Positions 24,751-33,627 are shown, counted from the stretch's first letter. The stretch: DNA of 64,000 bases from Candidatus Neomicrothrix sp. UBA814 (GCA_002296525.1 DBIA01000008.1:40542-104541); one strand, 5' to 3'. Notes: generated by a model from the letters alone, not told the origin. Numbers and translations: made by a program.

Positions 24751-25848
24751 TTACTTGGAGAAGCTGAGAAAGGGCACAAGCATTTCATCCGCTGTTAAAG
24801 AGCCATGTCTAGCGACTAGGTGCGGAGAGTCAGGAAGTCGTGGATCCAGAATGGCTACTGGGTCACGGGCCACAATTGCCACATCGCCCATTCGTCGCCG
24901 AGCTTCATTGGATACATATGCTCCAAACCATTGCTCGTCGAGGATCTGTTCTCGAGACACAATCCAAGCAGCATCTGCATAAATCTGGGCTGCATCCATG
25001 ACAGACTCCGGGCTTTCGTTGTCAGCGTGCAACCACAGGAACCTGGCTTCCCCTGAAGTCATTGACGTTCGACGCACAATCTCCTCGTCGAGTTGAAGAA
25101 TCCTGTCGCTCACTTCAACCATCCCGTGGTCTGCGGTAACTATTAGAACTGCTTCTTCTGGTAACTCATGAACTATCCGCTCCGCCAGTGCATCCACAAA
25201 CCTCAGCTCATCTTGGTAGTGCTTACCTAGGCCGTGAACGTGAGCGATCTTGTCGACGCCGTCGTAGTAGGCGTAGACAAACGGAACCCCCGTTTCAACT
25301 TGATCGATAATTTCGGTCATCAAGGTCGCTGGAGACCACCACCCGCGAAACTGGCCGTTTCGGAGGTGAGCTTGAGTGAACCCCGTGGTTTGAAACTCAG
25401 CGCGCGTTAGTGCTGGCGGGTGGGTCCCTAGAAATGGTTCAACGGGTTGGAACTCTATTGGTGGCAATTCGCCAATCATTGATTTCCCCCCGACGGACCA
25501 ACGAAGACAGTTCAAGAGTCCTTGATGCGTCGGAATTTTGTACCCGATTACACCGTGCTCACCTGGCGGCACGCCTGTCGTTATCGACGTAAGAGCTGAT
25601 GCGGTGGTACTAGGAGCGACGGTGGTAATCGCAGTGGCGGAACCCTCAGTTAGAAAACGCAGATTGTCTTGATGATCTTTGAATTGATTCCAACCGAGCC
25701 CGTCCAGGACTAGCAAAACCACGCAATCGGCTCCAAGGATGCTTTCTGATACGAGCGAATTGGCCTGATTGGTCAAAATCGCCGGCACGATTGAAGACAC
25801 CGACATCTCCCCATGCGTGGGTATCAATATTTGTCGCTCGTCACTCAT
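24751..25848 (-). CDS. Alkaline-phosphatase-superfamily phosphodiesterase/pyrophosphatase
   Basis: A 365-residue type I phosphodiesterase / nucleotide pyrophosphatase-like enzyme of the alkaline phosphatase superfamily. Visible metal-site elements are LLVLDGLGWN (first Asp), the nucleophile region APSTTASALTSITTG with Thr, FVYAYYDGVDKIAHVHG (Asp and His) and VTADHGMVE (Asp and His). There is no signal peptide, so it is probably cytoplasmic. The substrate is unknown. The ATG at 25848 has AAGG upstream. It lies 41 bp upstream of bpa on the same strand. Confidence 0.88.
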   Translation of the reverse strand: MSDERQILIPTHGEMSVSSIVPAILTNQANSLVSESILGADCVVLLVLDGLGWNQFKDHQDNLRFLTEGSATAITTVAPSTTASALTSITTGVPPGEHGVIGYKIPTHQGLLNCLRWSVGGKSMIGELPPIEFQPVEPFLGTHPPALTRAEFQTTGFTQAHLRNGQFRGWWSPATLMTEIIDQVETGVPFVYAYYDGVDKIAHVHGLGKHYQDELRFVDALAERIVHELPEEAVLIVTADHGMVEVSDRILQLDEEIVRRTSMTSGEARFLWLHADNESPESVMDAAQIYADAAWIVSREQILDEQWFGAYVSNEARRRMGDVAIVARDPVAILDPRLPDSPHLVARHGSLTADEMLVPFLSFSK

Positions 25849-25957
25849 TGCGAAACCTTCGATCGCAGTGAGTCTTCATCGGATGACCTTCGCACCAAGG
25901 TCTTCTGGAGGAAGTTTCTCCAGGCCTGTTGTGTGGGCGCCTCACCCAACATGGACT

Positions 25958-26899
25958 TCATTGGAAATCATTTGCACTTCGGTTTTGCTCTCTGAAAGCT
26001 GTGAGAGCCGCTTCAAAATCTGCGGGGGGTTCTGAGGCAAACTGCATGGCTTCCCCCGACGTGGGGTGAGTGAACGCAAGCTCTGCGGCGTGGAGAAGGG
26101 GGCGACCGATCTCAAATGGGTCTGGCTTTCCATAGACAGAATCTCCCAAGACCGGCGCTCCTATCGCTTGCAGATGCACCCGAATTTGATGTGTTCGCCC
26201 TGTGTCCAAGACACATCGTAGCAATGATGCCGGGATGGGATTTTCCCACCGTTCCAACACTTCATAGTGCGTTCTAGCTTCGCGACCTCCTTGTGTCACG
26301 GTCATTTTCGTTCGAGCGCGCCTACTCCGACCGATGGGGGCATCAACAGTTCCACGGGGCGCTTCGGGAGATCCTGAGACAAGTGTTAAGTAACTTCGAT
26401 GAATTTCTCGTGCCGACAAGGCCTCAGTGAGGTTGTGCAATGCCTCGTTAGTTCTGGCACAGAGCAACAGGCCACTAGTTTCACGATCGAGGCGGTGGAC
26501 TATCCCAGGTCGCTCCTCGGGTCCCACATCGGCTATTTCTGGGTAACGAGCGAGCAATCCGTGAGCCAAGGTTCCGTCGGAGCGTCCGGCGCCCGGATGA
26601 ACTACTAGCCCCACCGGTTTGTCTACGACCAAAAGGCAATCGTCCTCATAAACCATCCGAAATTGAATCGTGGGGTCCCCCAACAGGGCGACTGCTCCAG
26701 ATTCAGCCTCAGGCATCTTCACTTCTAAGTTTTCGCCTGTCGCAACCCGGAGGGAACCGCTGGTAACGGGCTGTTCGTTGTGAAGTATTTTGCCTTCAGA
26801 AATTAACTGAGCGATGACACTGCGGCTCAGCCCGGTCATGAGGGCAGCTACGCGGTCAATTCGCTCGCCATCAAGAGCGCTGGGAATCTCATCATGCAA
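25958..26899 (-). CDS. rluD: RluD-like 23S rRNA pseudouridine synthase
   Basis: RluA-family pseudouridine synthase of 313 residues. An N-terminal S4 RNA-binding domain (about residues 10-65) is followed by the catalytic domain with HRLDRETSGLLLCART, containing the catalytic Asp. The C-terminal block RTHQIRVHLQAIGAPVLGDSVYG is also present. Genomic position beside lspA matches the common lspA-rluD pair. It overlaps the lspA stop by 8 bp, so translation is probably coupled. Confidence 0.94.
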   Translation of the reverse strand: MHDEIPSALDGERIDRVAALMTGLSRSVIAQLISEGKILHNEQPVTSGSLRVATGENLEVKMPEAESGAVALLGDPTIQFRMVYEDDCLLVVDKPVGLVVHPGAGRSDGTLAHGLLARYPEIADVGPEERPGIVHRLDRETSGLLLCARTNEALHNLTEALSAREIHRSYLTLVSGSPEAPRGTVDAPIGRSRRARTKMTVTQGGREARTHYEVLERWENPIPASLLRCVLDTGRTHQIRVHLQAIGAPVLGDSVYGKPDPFEIGRPLLHAAELAFTHPTSGEAMQFASEPPADFEAALTAFREQNRSANDFQ

Positions 26900-27380
26900 T
26901 GTTTTCGCCCTCTCGTTGATCTATCCATAGTCTCAGACTAAGGACGATCACGCCGATCACGATTGCTGAGTCAGCGATGTTAAAGACGGGCCAAAATTGC
27001 AGGTCGATAAAATCAACGACCGCTCCACGACCCCATCTAGGTGCCCGGAAAGCTCTATCAAGCAAATTTCCCGAGGCGCCCCCCAAAATAAATCCGAGCG
27101 CCAGTGTTGACAGCGGACCCGAAAATCGAACCCTGATCTTCCATAAAACGACCACCACTCCAAGAGCAACGACCCCTAGAACAGGTCCTAGGCCTTGTCC
27201 GGTACTAAACGCGAAACCCGTGTTGGAAGTGAGATGGAATTGAAGTTTCCAGATAATTCCAATAGTTCTGTCGTCCAAGGCATTTACGGCCCACCACTTG
27301 GTCAACTGGTCCAGAACAGCAACCGAAATTGATATCAGTGCGATCGCATTACTTGATGGCACTTTCCGAAGAGCAGCCAC
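26892..27380 (-). CDS. lspA: Lipoprotein signal peptidase
   Basis: Aspartic signal peptidase II that cleaves lipoprotein signal peptides in the membrane. Four membrane segments are visible. The two catalytic Asp residues lie in GNLLDRAF and FNIADSAIVIG, and the family motif SNTGFAFS is present. The frame extends to 27485, overlapping the DksA-like gene. The GTG at 27380, four bases after that gene's stop, gives the usual length (162 residues), so I chose it. The operon order is dksA-like, lspA, rluD. Confidence 0.92.
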   Translation of the reverse strand: MAALRKVPSSNAIALISISVAVLDQLTKWWAVNALDDRTIGIIWKLQFHLTSNTGFAFSTGQGLGPVLGVVALGVVVVLWKIRVRFSGPLSTLALGFILGGASGNLLDRAFRAPRWGRGAVVDFIDLQFWPVFNIADSAIVIGVIVLSLRLWIDQREGENIA

Positions 27381-27384
27381 GGGG

Positions 27385-27978
27385 TCACCGCCACGACATG
27401 CCAGTGGCTTTCTCCTCAACTCGTTTGTCCGCATGTGGAATGGCCTCCAAGCGTTCTTTCGGTATAGGCAGTCCAGATACGACACTTATGCCGTACGTGT
27501 CTTTCTTGATGCGCTCCAGTGCAGCATCAATTTCCTGAATCGCCTCTCTCGCCTGCGCCGAAAGCTGCAAATCTCGATCCCGTTCAACGGCTATTGAATC
27601 GCCCTCGCCAGACTCTTCGTCGAATTGCACGTCTCCAGGCTCCCTGTCGCGAGCGAGCTGGTCAGCCTCGGCCTCTAGAAACTCTGCGTGTTGGGTGTAG
27701 CGACCTCGCTCTGCGAGAAGGGCTTCGCGCTGTTTTTTAAGCCACTCGGCACTAAACCGCGCTTTCGCCGAAGTCTTCTTCTTGTCAACAGGCTTCTTCT
27801 TCGCGGGAGCCTTCTTCTTCGCGGGAGCCTTCTTCTTGGCAGGAGCCTTCTTTTTCGAAGAAACTCTCTTCGCTACCACCTTTTTTTTGGCAGGAGCCTT
27901 CTTGGCTACCACCTTTTTTTTGGCAGGAGCCTTCTTGGCTACTGCCTTCTTTTTCGCTACTGCCTTTTTTTTCGCCAT
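27385..27978 (-). CDS. DksA/TraR-like protein with Lys-rich repeats and no zinc cysteines
   Basis: A 197-residue protein. Residues 1-70 are a very basic tail of AKKK/APAKKK repeats, similar in style to actinobacterial HupB or histone H1 tails. Residues 72-190 form a DksA/TraR-like coiled coil plus zinc-finger fold, with LKKQREALLAERGRYTQHAEF and DTYGISVVSGLPIPKERLEAIPHA. In canonical members four Cys bind zinc. Here they align with Ser165, Ser168, Arg186 and Glu189, so zinc binding is lost. The role may be DNA or RNA-polymerase binding (inference). ATG 27978 has an AGGTGA site. It is followed by lspA. Confidence 0.88.
   Translation of the reverse strand: MAKKKAVAKKKAVAKKAPAKKKVVAKKAPAKKKVVAKRVSSKKKAPAKKKAPAKKKAPAKKKPVDKKKTSAKARFSAEWLKKQREALLAERGRYTQHAEFLEAEADQLARDREPGDVQFDEESGEGDSIAVERDRDLQLSAQAREAIQEIDAALERIKKDTYGISVVSGLPIPKERLEAIPHADKRVEEKATGMSWR
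27782..27975. repeat. Repetitive Lys/Ala-coding tract, including a perfect 33-bp tandem repeat
   Basis: The coding sequence for the basic tail of the DksA/TraR-like protein is built from short repeats. On the plus strand an 18-bp unit (gcgggagccttcttcttc) recurs around 27797-27840. A 33-bp unit occurs twice without change at 27872-27904 and 27905-27937. Each contains a run of eight T (eight A in the coding strand). Unit lengths are multiples of three, so copy changes keep the frame. Confidence 0.85.
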
Positions 27979-28017
27979 AACTCACCTGCCGAATAGTCGT
28001 GTTCGAAAAGGTGTCGC

Positions 28018-28023
28018 ATCATA
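28018..28023 (-). promoter_or_regulatory. Candidate -10 box for the dksA-like/lspA/rluD operon
   Basis: TATGAT on the minus strand, about 40 nt before the ATG at 27978. Unlike the leaderless genes, this gene has both a spaced promoter and a clear ribosome-binding site. Confidence 0.35.
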
Positions 28024-28130
28024 GCCTTCCAGACTCACTTACCGACGGACCATCCTAAGAAGCGTTAAATAACAGGCAAACAAATTCCAGACGGTAGCTT
28101 GAATAGTTGCACGGCAGATCAGGACACCCC

Positions 28131-31100
28131 ATGAGCACCCCAAATGACACTCCCTACCCTAGAGTGCCCAACAGGGCAGATTTTCCTGCTATCGAGCGCT
28201 CTGTTCTGGACCGTTGGAACAAAGAGGGAACTTTCAGACAATCCATAACCGCTCGACCTGAAAACGACGAATATGTGTTCTACGACGGGCCACCATTCGC
28301 AAACGGACTACCCCACCACGGGCACCTACTAACGGGGTATGTGAAAGACGTGGTGCCGCGCTACCAAACGATGCGCGGCAAACGCGTTGACCGCCGTTTC
28401 GGCTGGGATTGTCATGGTTTACCCGCCGAAATGGAAACTGAACAAGAACTGGGAGTGTCTGGAAGAGCAGCCATTACCGAATTCGGAATTGAGACCTTCA
28501 ACGCTAGCTGCAGGGAGTCGGTTCTCAAGTACACCTCGGAATGGCAAGAAACCGTCACACGCCAAGCCCGATGGGTCGATTTCGAAAACGACTACAAAAC
28601 CATGGATCTCTCCTACATGGAATCCGTTATGTGGGCTTTCAAACAACTCTGGGACAAAGGGCTCATTTACAAAGCTTTCCGAGTGATGCCCTACTCCTGG
28701 GGAGCCGAGACACCGCTATCGAACTTCGAAATTCGCCTAGACGACGCAACTCGCCCCAGACAAGATCCAGCGATCACGGTTTGGTTCCAACTCAAAGAAC
28801 CAGAAATATCAGAACTTTCGGCAGGGCTCCCAACTCGATTACTGGCCTGGACGACCACCCCCTGGACTCTGCCTTCGAACTTAGCTCTAGCGGTCGGACC
28901 AGAAATCGAATATGTCCTCGTCGAAGCGCTCAACGCGCGTTGGATTCTTAGTTCTGATTGCTTAGAGAAGTACTCCGAGCAACTGCCTAACTACAAAATA
29001 ATTCAAACCCTGGCCGGCTCTTCACTGGTCGGACTCAGCTATGAGCCGATTTTTGATTTTTTCGCCGATCGAGACGATGCTTTCCGCGTCCTTCCAGCCG
29101 ATTTCGTTGACACATCAGAAGGCACAGGCGTAGTGCACATGGCGCCCGGCTTCGGCGAAGACGACCAGTTGGTCTGCGAAGCCAACGAAATTGAGATTCG
29201 CGATGCAGTCCCTGTAGACGATCAGGGAAGGTTTACAGACAAAGTCAAAAACTGGTCCAACGAAAACGTCTTCGACGCAAACCCCCAAATCATTCAGCAC
29301 CTGAAAGATTTAGGGAAAGTTCTGCGCCACGACACCTACGAACACAATTACCCACATTGCTGGCGAACAGACACTCCAATTATCTATAAAGCAATTTCGT
29401 CCTGGTACGTGGAAGTCACAAAGATTCGCGGACGACTTCAAGAAATCAACCAAGAAATAAATTGGGTTCCCGATCACGTCAAGGATGGGCGATTCGGACA
29501 ATGGTTGGCTGGTGCCCGAGACTGGTCCATAAGCCGCAACCGCTTCTGGGGATCTCCTATACCTGTTTGGGTAAGCGACAATCCTGATTATCCGCGAACC
29601 GATGTCTACGGCAGCCTCGACGAACTGGAAGCAGATTTCGGTGTGAGGCCAGATGACCTTCACCGTCCATTTATCGACGACCTCACAAGACCCAACCCCG
29701 ACGACCCTTCAGGGAACAGCACCATGCGACGCGTTCCAGAAGTCCTCGACTGTTGGTTTGAATCAGGCTCGATGCCATTTGCCCAAGTCCACTACCCGTT
29801 CGAAAACAAGGATTGGTTTGAGGAACACTTTCCTGCCGATTTCATAGTCGAATACATCAATCAAACCCGAGGGTGGTTCTATACGCTGCACGTTCTAGCG
29901 GGAGCGCTCTTTGATCGACCAGCTTTTCAGAACGTGATTTGCCACGGAATTCTCCTGGCAGAAGATGGCAACAAACTTTCCAAAAGGCTCCGGAACTACA
30001 CAGAACCGACAGAAATTTTTGATTCGCAGGGCTCAGATGCCCTTCGCTGGTACTTGATGTCAACGAACATAGTTCGAGGCGGCGATACACGAATATCAGA
30101 CACTGGAATCGACGATGTCACCAGGCAAGTTCTCATCCCGATATGGAACGCTTATTCGTTCTTCACCCTGTACGCAAACGTTGATGACCATCAAGCAGCA
30201 GTCAGAGTCGACTCGAGTCACCTGTTAGATCGATACCTGTTGGCCAAGACCCGATCTCTCGTAGCCAGCACCACCTTGGCATTAGACGCCTATGACCTTC
30301 CTGGTGCAGCGAGCGAAATCCAATTGTTTATCGATGCCTTGAACAACTGGTACATACGGCGCTCTCGAGATCGGTTCTGGGGTCCCGAAGGCGGCGGCCA
30401 GGGCGACCCAGAAGCCTACGACACTCTCTACACCGTGTTGACTATCTTCACCCGAATTGCTGCTCCATTTCTTCCCATGATTATGGATGAAATTTACGGA
30501 GGTCTAACAAACGGTGACAGCGTTCACTTAGCGCCTTGGCCGAGCGTTGAGGAATTGCCAGAAGACTCAGGTCTAGTTCAACGAATGGACCAAATAAGAG
30601 AAGCCGCATCAACGGCGCTCCGGCTGCGCGAAGATGCCGGGCTTCGCGTCCGATTGCCGTTGACGTCTGTCACGGTCGCTGGCAAAAACGCACCGGAACT
30701 CAACGAAGTTGCAGACCTTCTCGCTGAAGAAATCAACGTTCATAACGTGATTTTGACCGATGAGATAGGCGATTTCGCAACTATGACCCTGAAGCCCAAC
30801 GGAAATATTCTCGGCCCTCGGCTGGGGTCTGATGTTCAAAAGGTTTTTGTCGCTGCCAAAGAAGGGAACTGGAGTTTCCTTGAAGACAACAGCATTGAAA
30901 TCGCAGGCCACATTCTCGAATCCGACGAGTACGACATGGCCCTAGAGCCCGCTGACCCTACGACCACCGCTTCGCTTAAGTCCAATGACGCTGTAGTGAT
31001 TCTAGATACCAAGGTAACTCCGGAACTGGAAGCAGAAGGCTCAGCACGCGACTTAATTAGGACAATTCAGCAGGCAAGAAAAGATGCTGACCTTGAAGTG

Positions 31101-31253
31101 ACAGATCGGATCACCGTAGAGGTCAGCTGGTCTCCTGCTGAAATTGATGCAATAAAGAATCACGAACCAGCTGTGATGGCCGCTGTGTTGGCAAATCAAA
31201 TTTCATGGCTTCCGGGCGACGCAGAGCCAAACGTAAAACTCACCAAGTCATAG
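28131..31253 (+). CDS. ileS: Isoleucyl-tRNA synthetase
   Basis: Charges tRNA-Ile. About 1040 residues of the class I synthetase. The HIGH motif appears as HHGH in GLPHHGHLLTG (about residues 62-65) and KMSKS as KLSKR in DGNKLSKRLRNY. It also has the editing domain, WCCWFESGSMPF-like DCWFESGSMPFAQ, and a long C-terminal region with VRLPL and the tRNA-binding helical part. Length and motifs suit the type-2, eukaryote-like IleS found in many actinobacteria. The frame begins with TTG at 28107, but the ATG at 28131 has AGGA upstream. No T-box leader is visible. Confidence 0.96.
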   Translation: MSTPNDTPYPRVPNRADFPAIERSVLDRWNKEGTFRQSITARPENDEYVFYDGPPFANGLPHHGHLLTGYVKDVVPRYQTMRGKRVDRRFGWDCHGLPAEMETEQELGVSGRAAITEFGIETFNASCRESVLKYTSEWQETVTRQARWVDFENDYKTMDLSYMESVMWAFKQLWDKGLIYKAFRVMPYSWGAETPLSNFEIRLDDATRPRQDPAITVWFQLKEPEISELSAGLPTRLLAWTTTPWTLPSNLALAVGPEIEYVLVEALNARWILSSDCLEKYSEQLPNYKIIQTLAGSSLVGLSYEPIFDFFADRDDAFRVLPADFVDTSEGTGVVHMAPGFGEDDQLVCEANEIEIRDAVPVDDQGRFTDKVKNWSNENVFDANPQIIQHLKDLGKVLRHDTYEHNYPHCWRTDTPIIYKAISSWYVEVTKIRGRLQEINQEINWVPDHVKDGRFGQWLAGARDWSISRNRFWGSPIPVWVSDNPDYPRTDVYGSLDELEADFGVRPDDLHRPFIDDLTRPNPDDPSGNSTMRRVPEVLDCWFESGSMPFAQVHYPFENKDWFEEHFPADFIVEYINQTRGWFYTLHVLAGALFDRPAFQNVICHGILLAEDGNKLSKRLRNYTEPTEIFDSQGSDALRWYLMSTNIVRGGDTRISDTGIDDVTRQVLIPIWNAYSFFTLYANVDDHQAAVRVDSSHLLDRYLLAKTRSLVASTTLALDAYDLPGAASEIQLFIDALNNWYIRRSRDRFWGPEGGGQGDPEAYDTLYTVLTIFTRIAAPFLPMIMDEIYGGLTNGDSVHLAPWPSVEELPEDSGLVQRMDQIREAASTALRLREDAGLRVRLPLTSVTVAGKNAPELNEVADLLAEEINVHNVILTDEIGDFATMTLKPNGNILGPRLGSDVQKVFVAAKEGNWSFLEDNSIEIAGHILESDEYDMALEPADPTTTASLKSNDAVVILDTKVTPELEAEGSARDLIRTIQQARKDADLEVTDRITVEVSWSPAEIDAIKNHEPAVMAAVLANQISWLPGDAEPNVKLTKS

Positions 31254-31261
31254 CGAGTTCT

Positions 31262-32080
31262 TCACTTTCCTTCTAGAGGCTCATTTCGCTGCAACGCAGA
31301 GAAAAACGGATCATCGATTTCTTCTCCGGATCCGCTTTCCGTTTTCGGACTGGGGGCGGGGTCAACCGCTGGTTGATCATTCCGCATTTCGTCGATGACC
31401 GCTACGCCTTCAACCATCGTTGTCGCTGGGTGCTGGTCAGGAGGGCCATCTGGGCGCCCACTTAAATCTCTCGCAATTTCACCTAGAGCTCGCCTACGAG
31501 TTTCAATCAGATCCGCTAACTGGTCCGCATCGCTGCGCCTGGCAGTAATTTGCGCTTCGAGTTCCAACAGCTCTTCTTCCAATTCCGCCTTACGCGCCCA
31601 TGCTTCAGTCGCGGCTAACTCTGACGAAGAAACCACTAGAACGTCAGCCAACAGATCCGCTACTTGTTCTTTCGCCGCAACAACGGCATCCCCTACAACG
31701 TCCTCAGCCGTTTCTTGAGCAAGTGCGATCAGCTGCGCAATCCGATCAATCTCTATTTGCGATGCCCCGATTGCAACGGCGACCCGTTCCTGATCGGGTC
31801 GACCTTCACTTTCAACTTTAGGTGCGGTGGCAAGTGCCTCTTGGATGCTCTCAACTGCGTCAAGGCGCCCGTCGTGGACTTGAATCCCTTCCTGCTCGCC
31901 GTTTTGGTTTATTCGAGCTTCCGTAGCTATTAGCCGGTCAGCCACGTCGTCTAGCCGCGACTGCATTTCTCTCAGTCCTACGGCTACGCGCTCCAAAAAG
32001 TCGTCTACGGCGTCGGGGTCGTAGCCTCTGAATCGCTCAGGGAAATGCTGCGTTTCCAGCAACTGTGGGGTCAACTCCAT
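31262..32080 (-). CDS. divIVA: DivIVA-domain cell-pole/growth protein
   Basis: A 272-residue DivIVA-type protein. The N-terminal membrane-binding domain has LLETQHFPERFRGYDPDAVDDFLERVAVGL, followed by long coiled coils (about 50-200) with heptad-like Glu/Leu/Ala runs. The acidic, Pro-rich C-terminus is probably disordered. Related proteins (Wag31, SepIVA) guide polar growth or septation in actinobacteria. It ends the ftsZ-sepF-yggT series. The ATG at 32080 has TAGGGT 6 nt upstream, so it may also be transcribed alone and leaderless. It converges on ileS with 8 bp between ends. Confidence 0.88.
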   Translation of the reverse strand: MELTPQLLETQHFPERFRGYDPDAVDDFLERVAVGLREMQSRLDDVADRLIATEARINQNGEQEGIQVHDGRLDAVESIQEALATAPKVESEGRPDQERVAVAIGASQIEIDRIAQLIALAQETAEDVVGDAVVAAKEQVADLLADVLVVSSSELAATEAWARKAELEEELLELEAQITARRSDADQLADLIETRRRALGEIARDLSGRPDGPPDQHPATTMVEGVAVIDEMRNDQPAVDPAPSPKTESGSGEEIDDPFFSALQRNEPLEGK

Positions 32081-32086
32081 ACGCTG

Positions 32087-32092
32087 ACCCTA
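32087..32092 (-). promoter_or_regulatory. Candidate -10 box of divIVA
   Basis: TAGGGT on the minus strand, 6 nt before the divIVA ATG at 32080. It lies in the 56-bp gap after yggT, suggesting a separate divIVA promoter. Confidence 0.45.
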
Positions 32093-32136
32093 ACAATAAG
32101 GCGGCCCTAGCGAAACCGAGACAGACCCAACCTGGG

Positions 32137-32403
32137 TCAACCGCAATTTAAGATCAAACCGCCGAGAATCCATTGGACAAGGACCAAGACTAAGATCGGA
32201 GATAGATCAAGACCGAAACCACCAACCCGCAGAGGTGGAAGAGCTCTCCTTAAAGGTCCCATCAAGGGTTCAGTAATCCGCACCAAAAAAGTTCGAACAA
32301 TAGCCACAGGACTGTCATGGGCAATTGGGATCCAACTGAAGATAATACGGCCAAAGATAGCTAGGACGTAGATGTCGCAGAGCGTGCACAAGACTTGAGT
32401 CAC
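32137..32403 (-). CDS. YggT family membrane protein
   Basis: An 88-residue YggT/YlmG protein with two membrane segments (about residues 3-24 and 65-85). The family loop WIPIAHDSPVAIVRTFLVRITEPLMGPLRRALPPL lies between them. YlmG-type proteins lie beside sepF in Gram-positive division clusters and influence septum or membrane protein placement. The GTG at 32403 follows GAAGG. The gene is 14 bp after sepF. Confidence 0.9.
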   Translation of the reverse strand: MTQVLCTLCDIYVLAIFGRIIFSWIPIAHDSPVAIVRTFLVRITEPLMGPLRRALPPLRVGGFGLDLSPILVLVLVQWILGGLILNCG

Positions 32404-32417
32404 GGGAAAACCTTCGA

Positions 32418-32924
32418 CTAGTAGTGCAAACCGCGCTCTTGGAGACGCTGGCGCTCTTCGTCGGCGAGGTTCACATGTGATGGGGCCAAGAGGTACACCT
32501 GATCAGCTACTTTCTCCATCTTGCCGCCCAACGCGTAACACAGACCGCTTACGAAATCGATAATTCTGCGAGCTAAATCTCGGTTAGCAGTTTGCAGGTT
32601 GACAATTACTGGCTGATCGGCTTTGAAACGGTCCGCTAGTTGCTGTGCGTCATTAAAGGTTCTAGGCGCCACCACGTGCGGCTTAGCGCTCGTGATTGGG
32701 ATTGTTCTCACAGATCCTGTCGTTGGAGGCCCTGCACTACTAGCTGTAGATCCACCTTCAGACCGGTCAGGAAGTGTCAAAGAGTCAGAAGGGCTAGTCA
32801 CGACTGTCACCTGGTCCTCACCGGGATCCCTACCATCAGGGTGTTGAAGGCCATCCAACTCGTCGTACTGCTCATCGGGTCCTAACCCAAGGTAGAGCAT
32901 CGCCTGCCGCCACATCGAAGCCAT
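32418..32924 (-). CDS. sepF: Cell division protein SepF
   Basis: Membrane anchor of FtsZ in bacteria without FtsA. The 168-residue protein has an amphipathic N-terminal membrane helix (MASMWRQAMLYLGL), a variable Pro/Ser-rich linker (about 20-80) and a C-terminal SepF domain. That domain shows SAKPHVVAPRTFNDAQQLADRFKADQPVIVNLQ and IDFVSGLCYALGGKMEKVADQVYLLAP. The frame extends to 32996, but the ATG at 32924 with AGGAGG 8 nt upstream gives the canonical N-terminus. It lies between yggS and yggT, as in other actinobacteria. Confidence 0.95.
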   Translation of the reverse strand: MASMWRQAMLYLGLGPDEQYDELDGLQHPDGRDPGEDQVTVVTSPSDSLTLPDRSEGGSTASSAGPPTTGSVRTIPITSAKPHVVAPRTFNDAQQLADRFKADQPVIVNLQTANRDLARRIIDFVSGLCYALGGKMEKVADQVYLLAPSHVNLADEERQRLQERGLHY

Positions 32925-32958
32925 TCGCTTCCTCCTAATTTCTGAGAGTACCGCGGTC

Positions 32959-33627
32959 TCACCGCGATGGGCGTTCACCAAACAAAGCTGTTCCAATTCT
33001 TACCATGGTGCTCCCTGATTCAATGGCAACTTCGAGATCGTTCGTCATTCCTATTGATCTTGTCTTGAGTTGGTGATCGTCGGCAAAGGAAACGAGACTC
33101 CTATACGCAGCTCTTATCGACTCAGCATCTCCTTGCGGACCGACACCCATCGCTCCGACTACCCGCAAGCCTTTGCCGTTGGCAGCTGCAACCAAATCTC
33201 CCGCTTGGGAAAGATCACACCCGGCCTGTCCCTGAATCTCGGTTAGCTTGACCTGGATCATGACGGATGACCCAGGACTCCGTTTCGCTATCTCGTCAAT
33301 CAGCGACAATCGGTCAATCGTCTGCCAAACAGAAACGATGTCAGATATCTTCCGAACTTTATTTGTTTGCATTCCTCCGATGAAGTGCACTTGTAACGGT
33401 TTTCGCTCTTCCATATCTAGTTCAAGCCACTTAGCGGCTAGCTCTTGGGCATAATTTTCCCCAATCATTCGGAAGCCACACTCAGAAGCGAGACCTATCG
33501 CCCATGCTCCGAAACCTTTCGTCACCGCTACTATGTCGATGTCTTTACCACCCAGAGTTGCGATCCGTTCTCTGAGTGCTTCAGCCCGGTCCAGGAACTC
33601 CTCTTTAGAAATAGGCGCTTCTCCCAT
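32959..33627 (-). CDS. yggS: YggS family PLP-binding homeostasis protein
   Basis: PLP carrier and homeostasis protein (YggS/PLPBP), 222 residues. It has the PLP lysine in IDIVAVTKGFG near residue 37, the GENYAQEL strand, VHFIGGMQTNKVRKI and a C-terminal TRSIGMTNDLEVAIESGSTMVRIGTALFGER. It overlaps pgeF by one base (TAATG/TGATG-type coupling at 33627). Its place in the division cluster is common in Gram-positives, though its tie to division is unclear. Confidence 0.95.
   Translation of the reverse strand: MGEAPISKEEFLDRAEALRERIATLGGKDIDIVAVTKGFGAWAIGLASECGFRMIGENYAQELAAKWLELDMEERKPLQVHFIGGMQTNKVRKISDIVSVWQTIDRLSLIDEIAKRSPGSSVMIQVKLTEIQGQAGCDLSQAGDLVAAANGKGLRVVGAMGVGPQGDAESIRAAYRSLVSFADDHQLKTRSIGMTNDLEVAIESGSTMVRIGTALFGERPSR

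Noticed and set aside
27782..27975. CRISPR-like repeats
   Set aside because: The repeats are contiguous, in frame and without unique spacers. They encode a protein tail.
27782..28024. Plus-strand frames encoding Phe/Ala/Gly repeats
   Set aside because: They are antisense to the Lys/Ala repeat tail of the DksA/TraR-like gene, and their composition is explained by the repeats.
27979..28130. T-box riboswitch upstream of ileS
   Set aside because: The gap is only about 150 bp and lacks the conserved T-box sequence with GGTGG/ACCGCG and specifier stem.
31395..31718. Ser/Arg-rich plus-strand frame opposite divIVA
   Set aside because: It is antisense to the coiled-coil region of divIVA and has composition expected of its complement.
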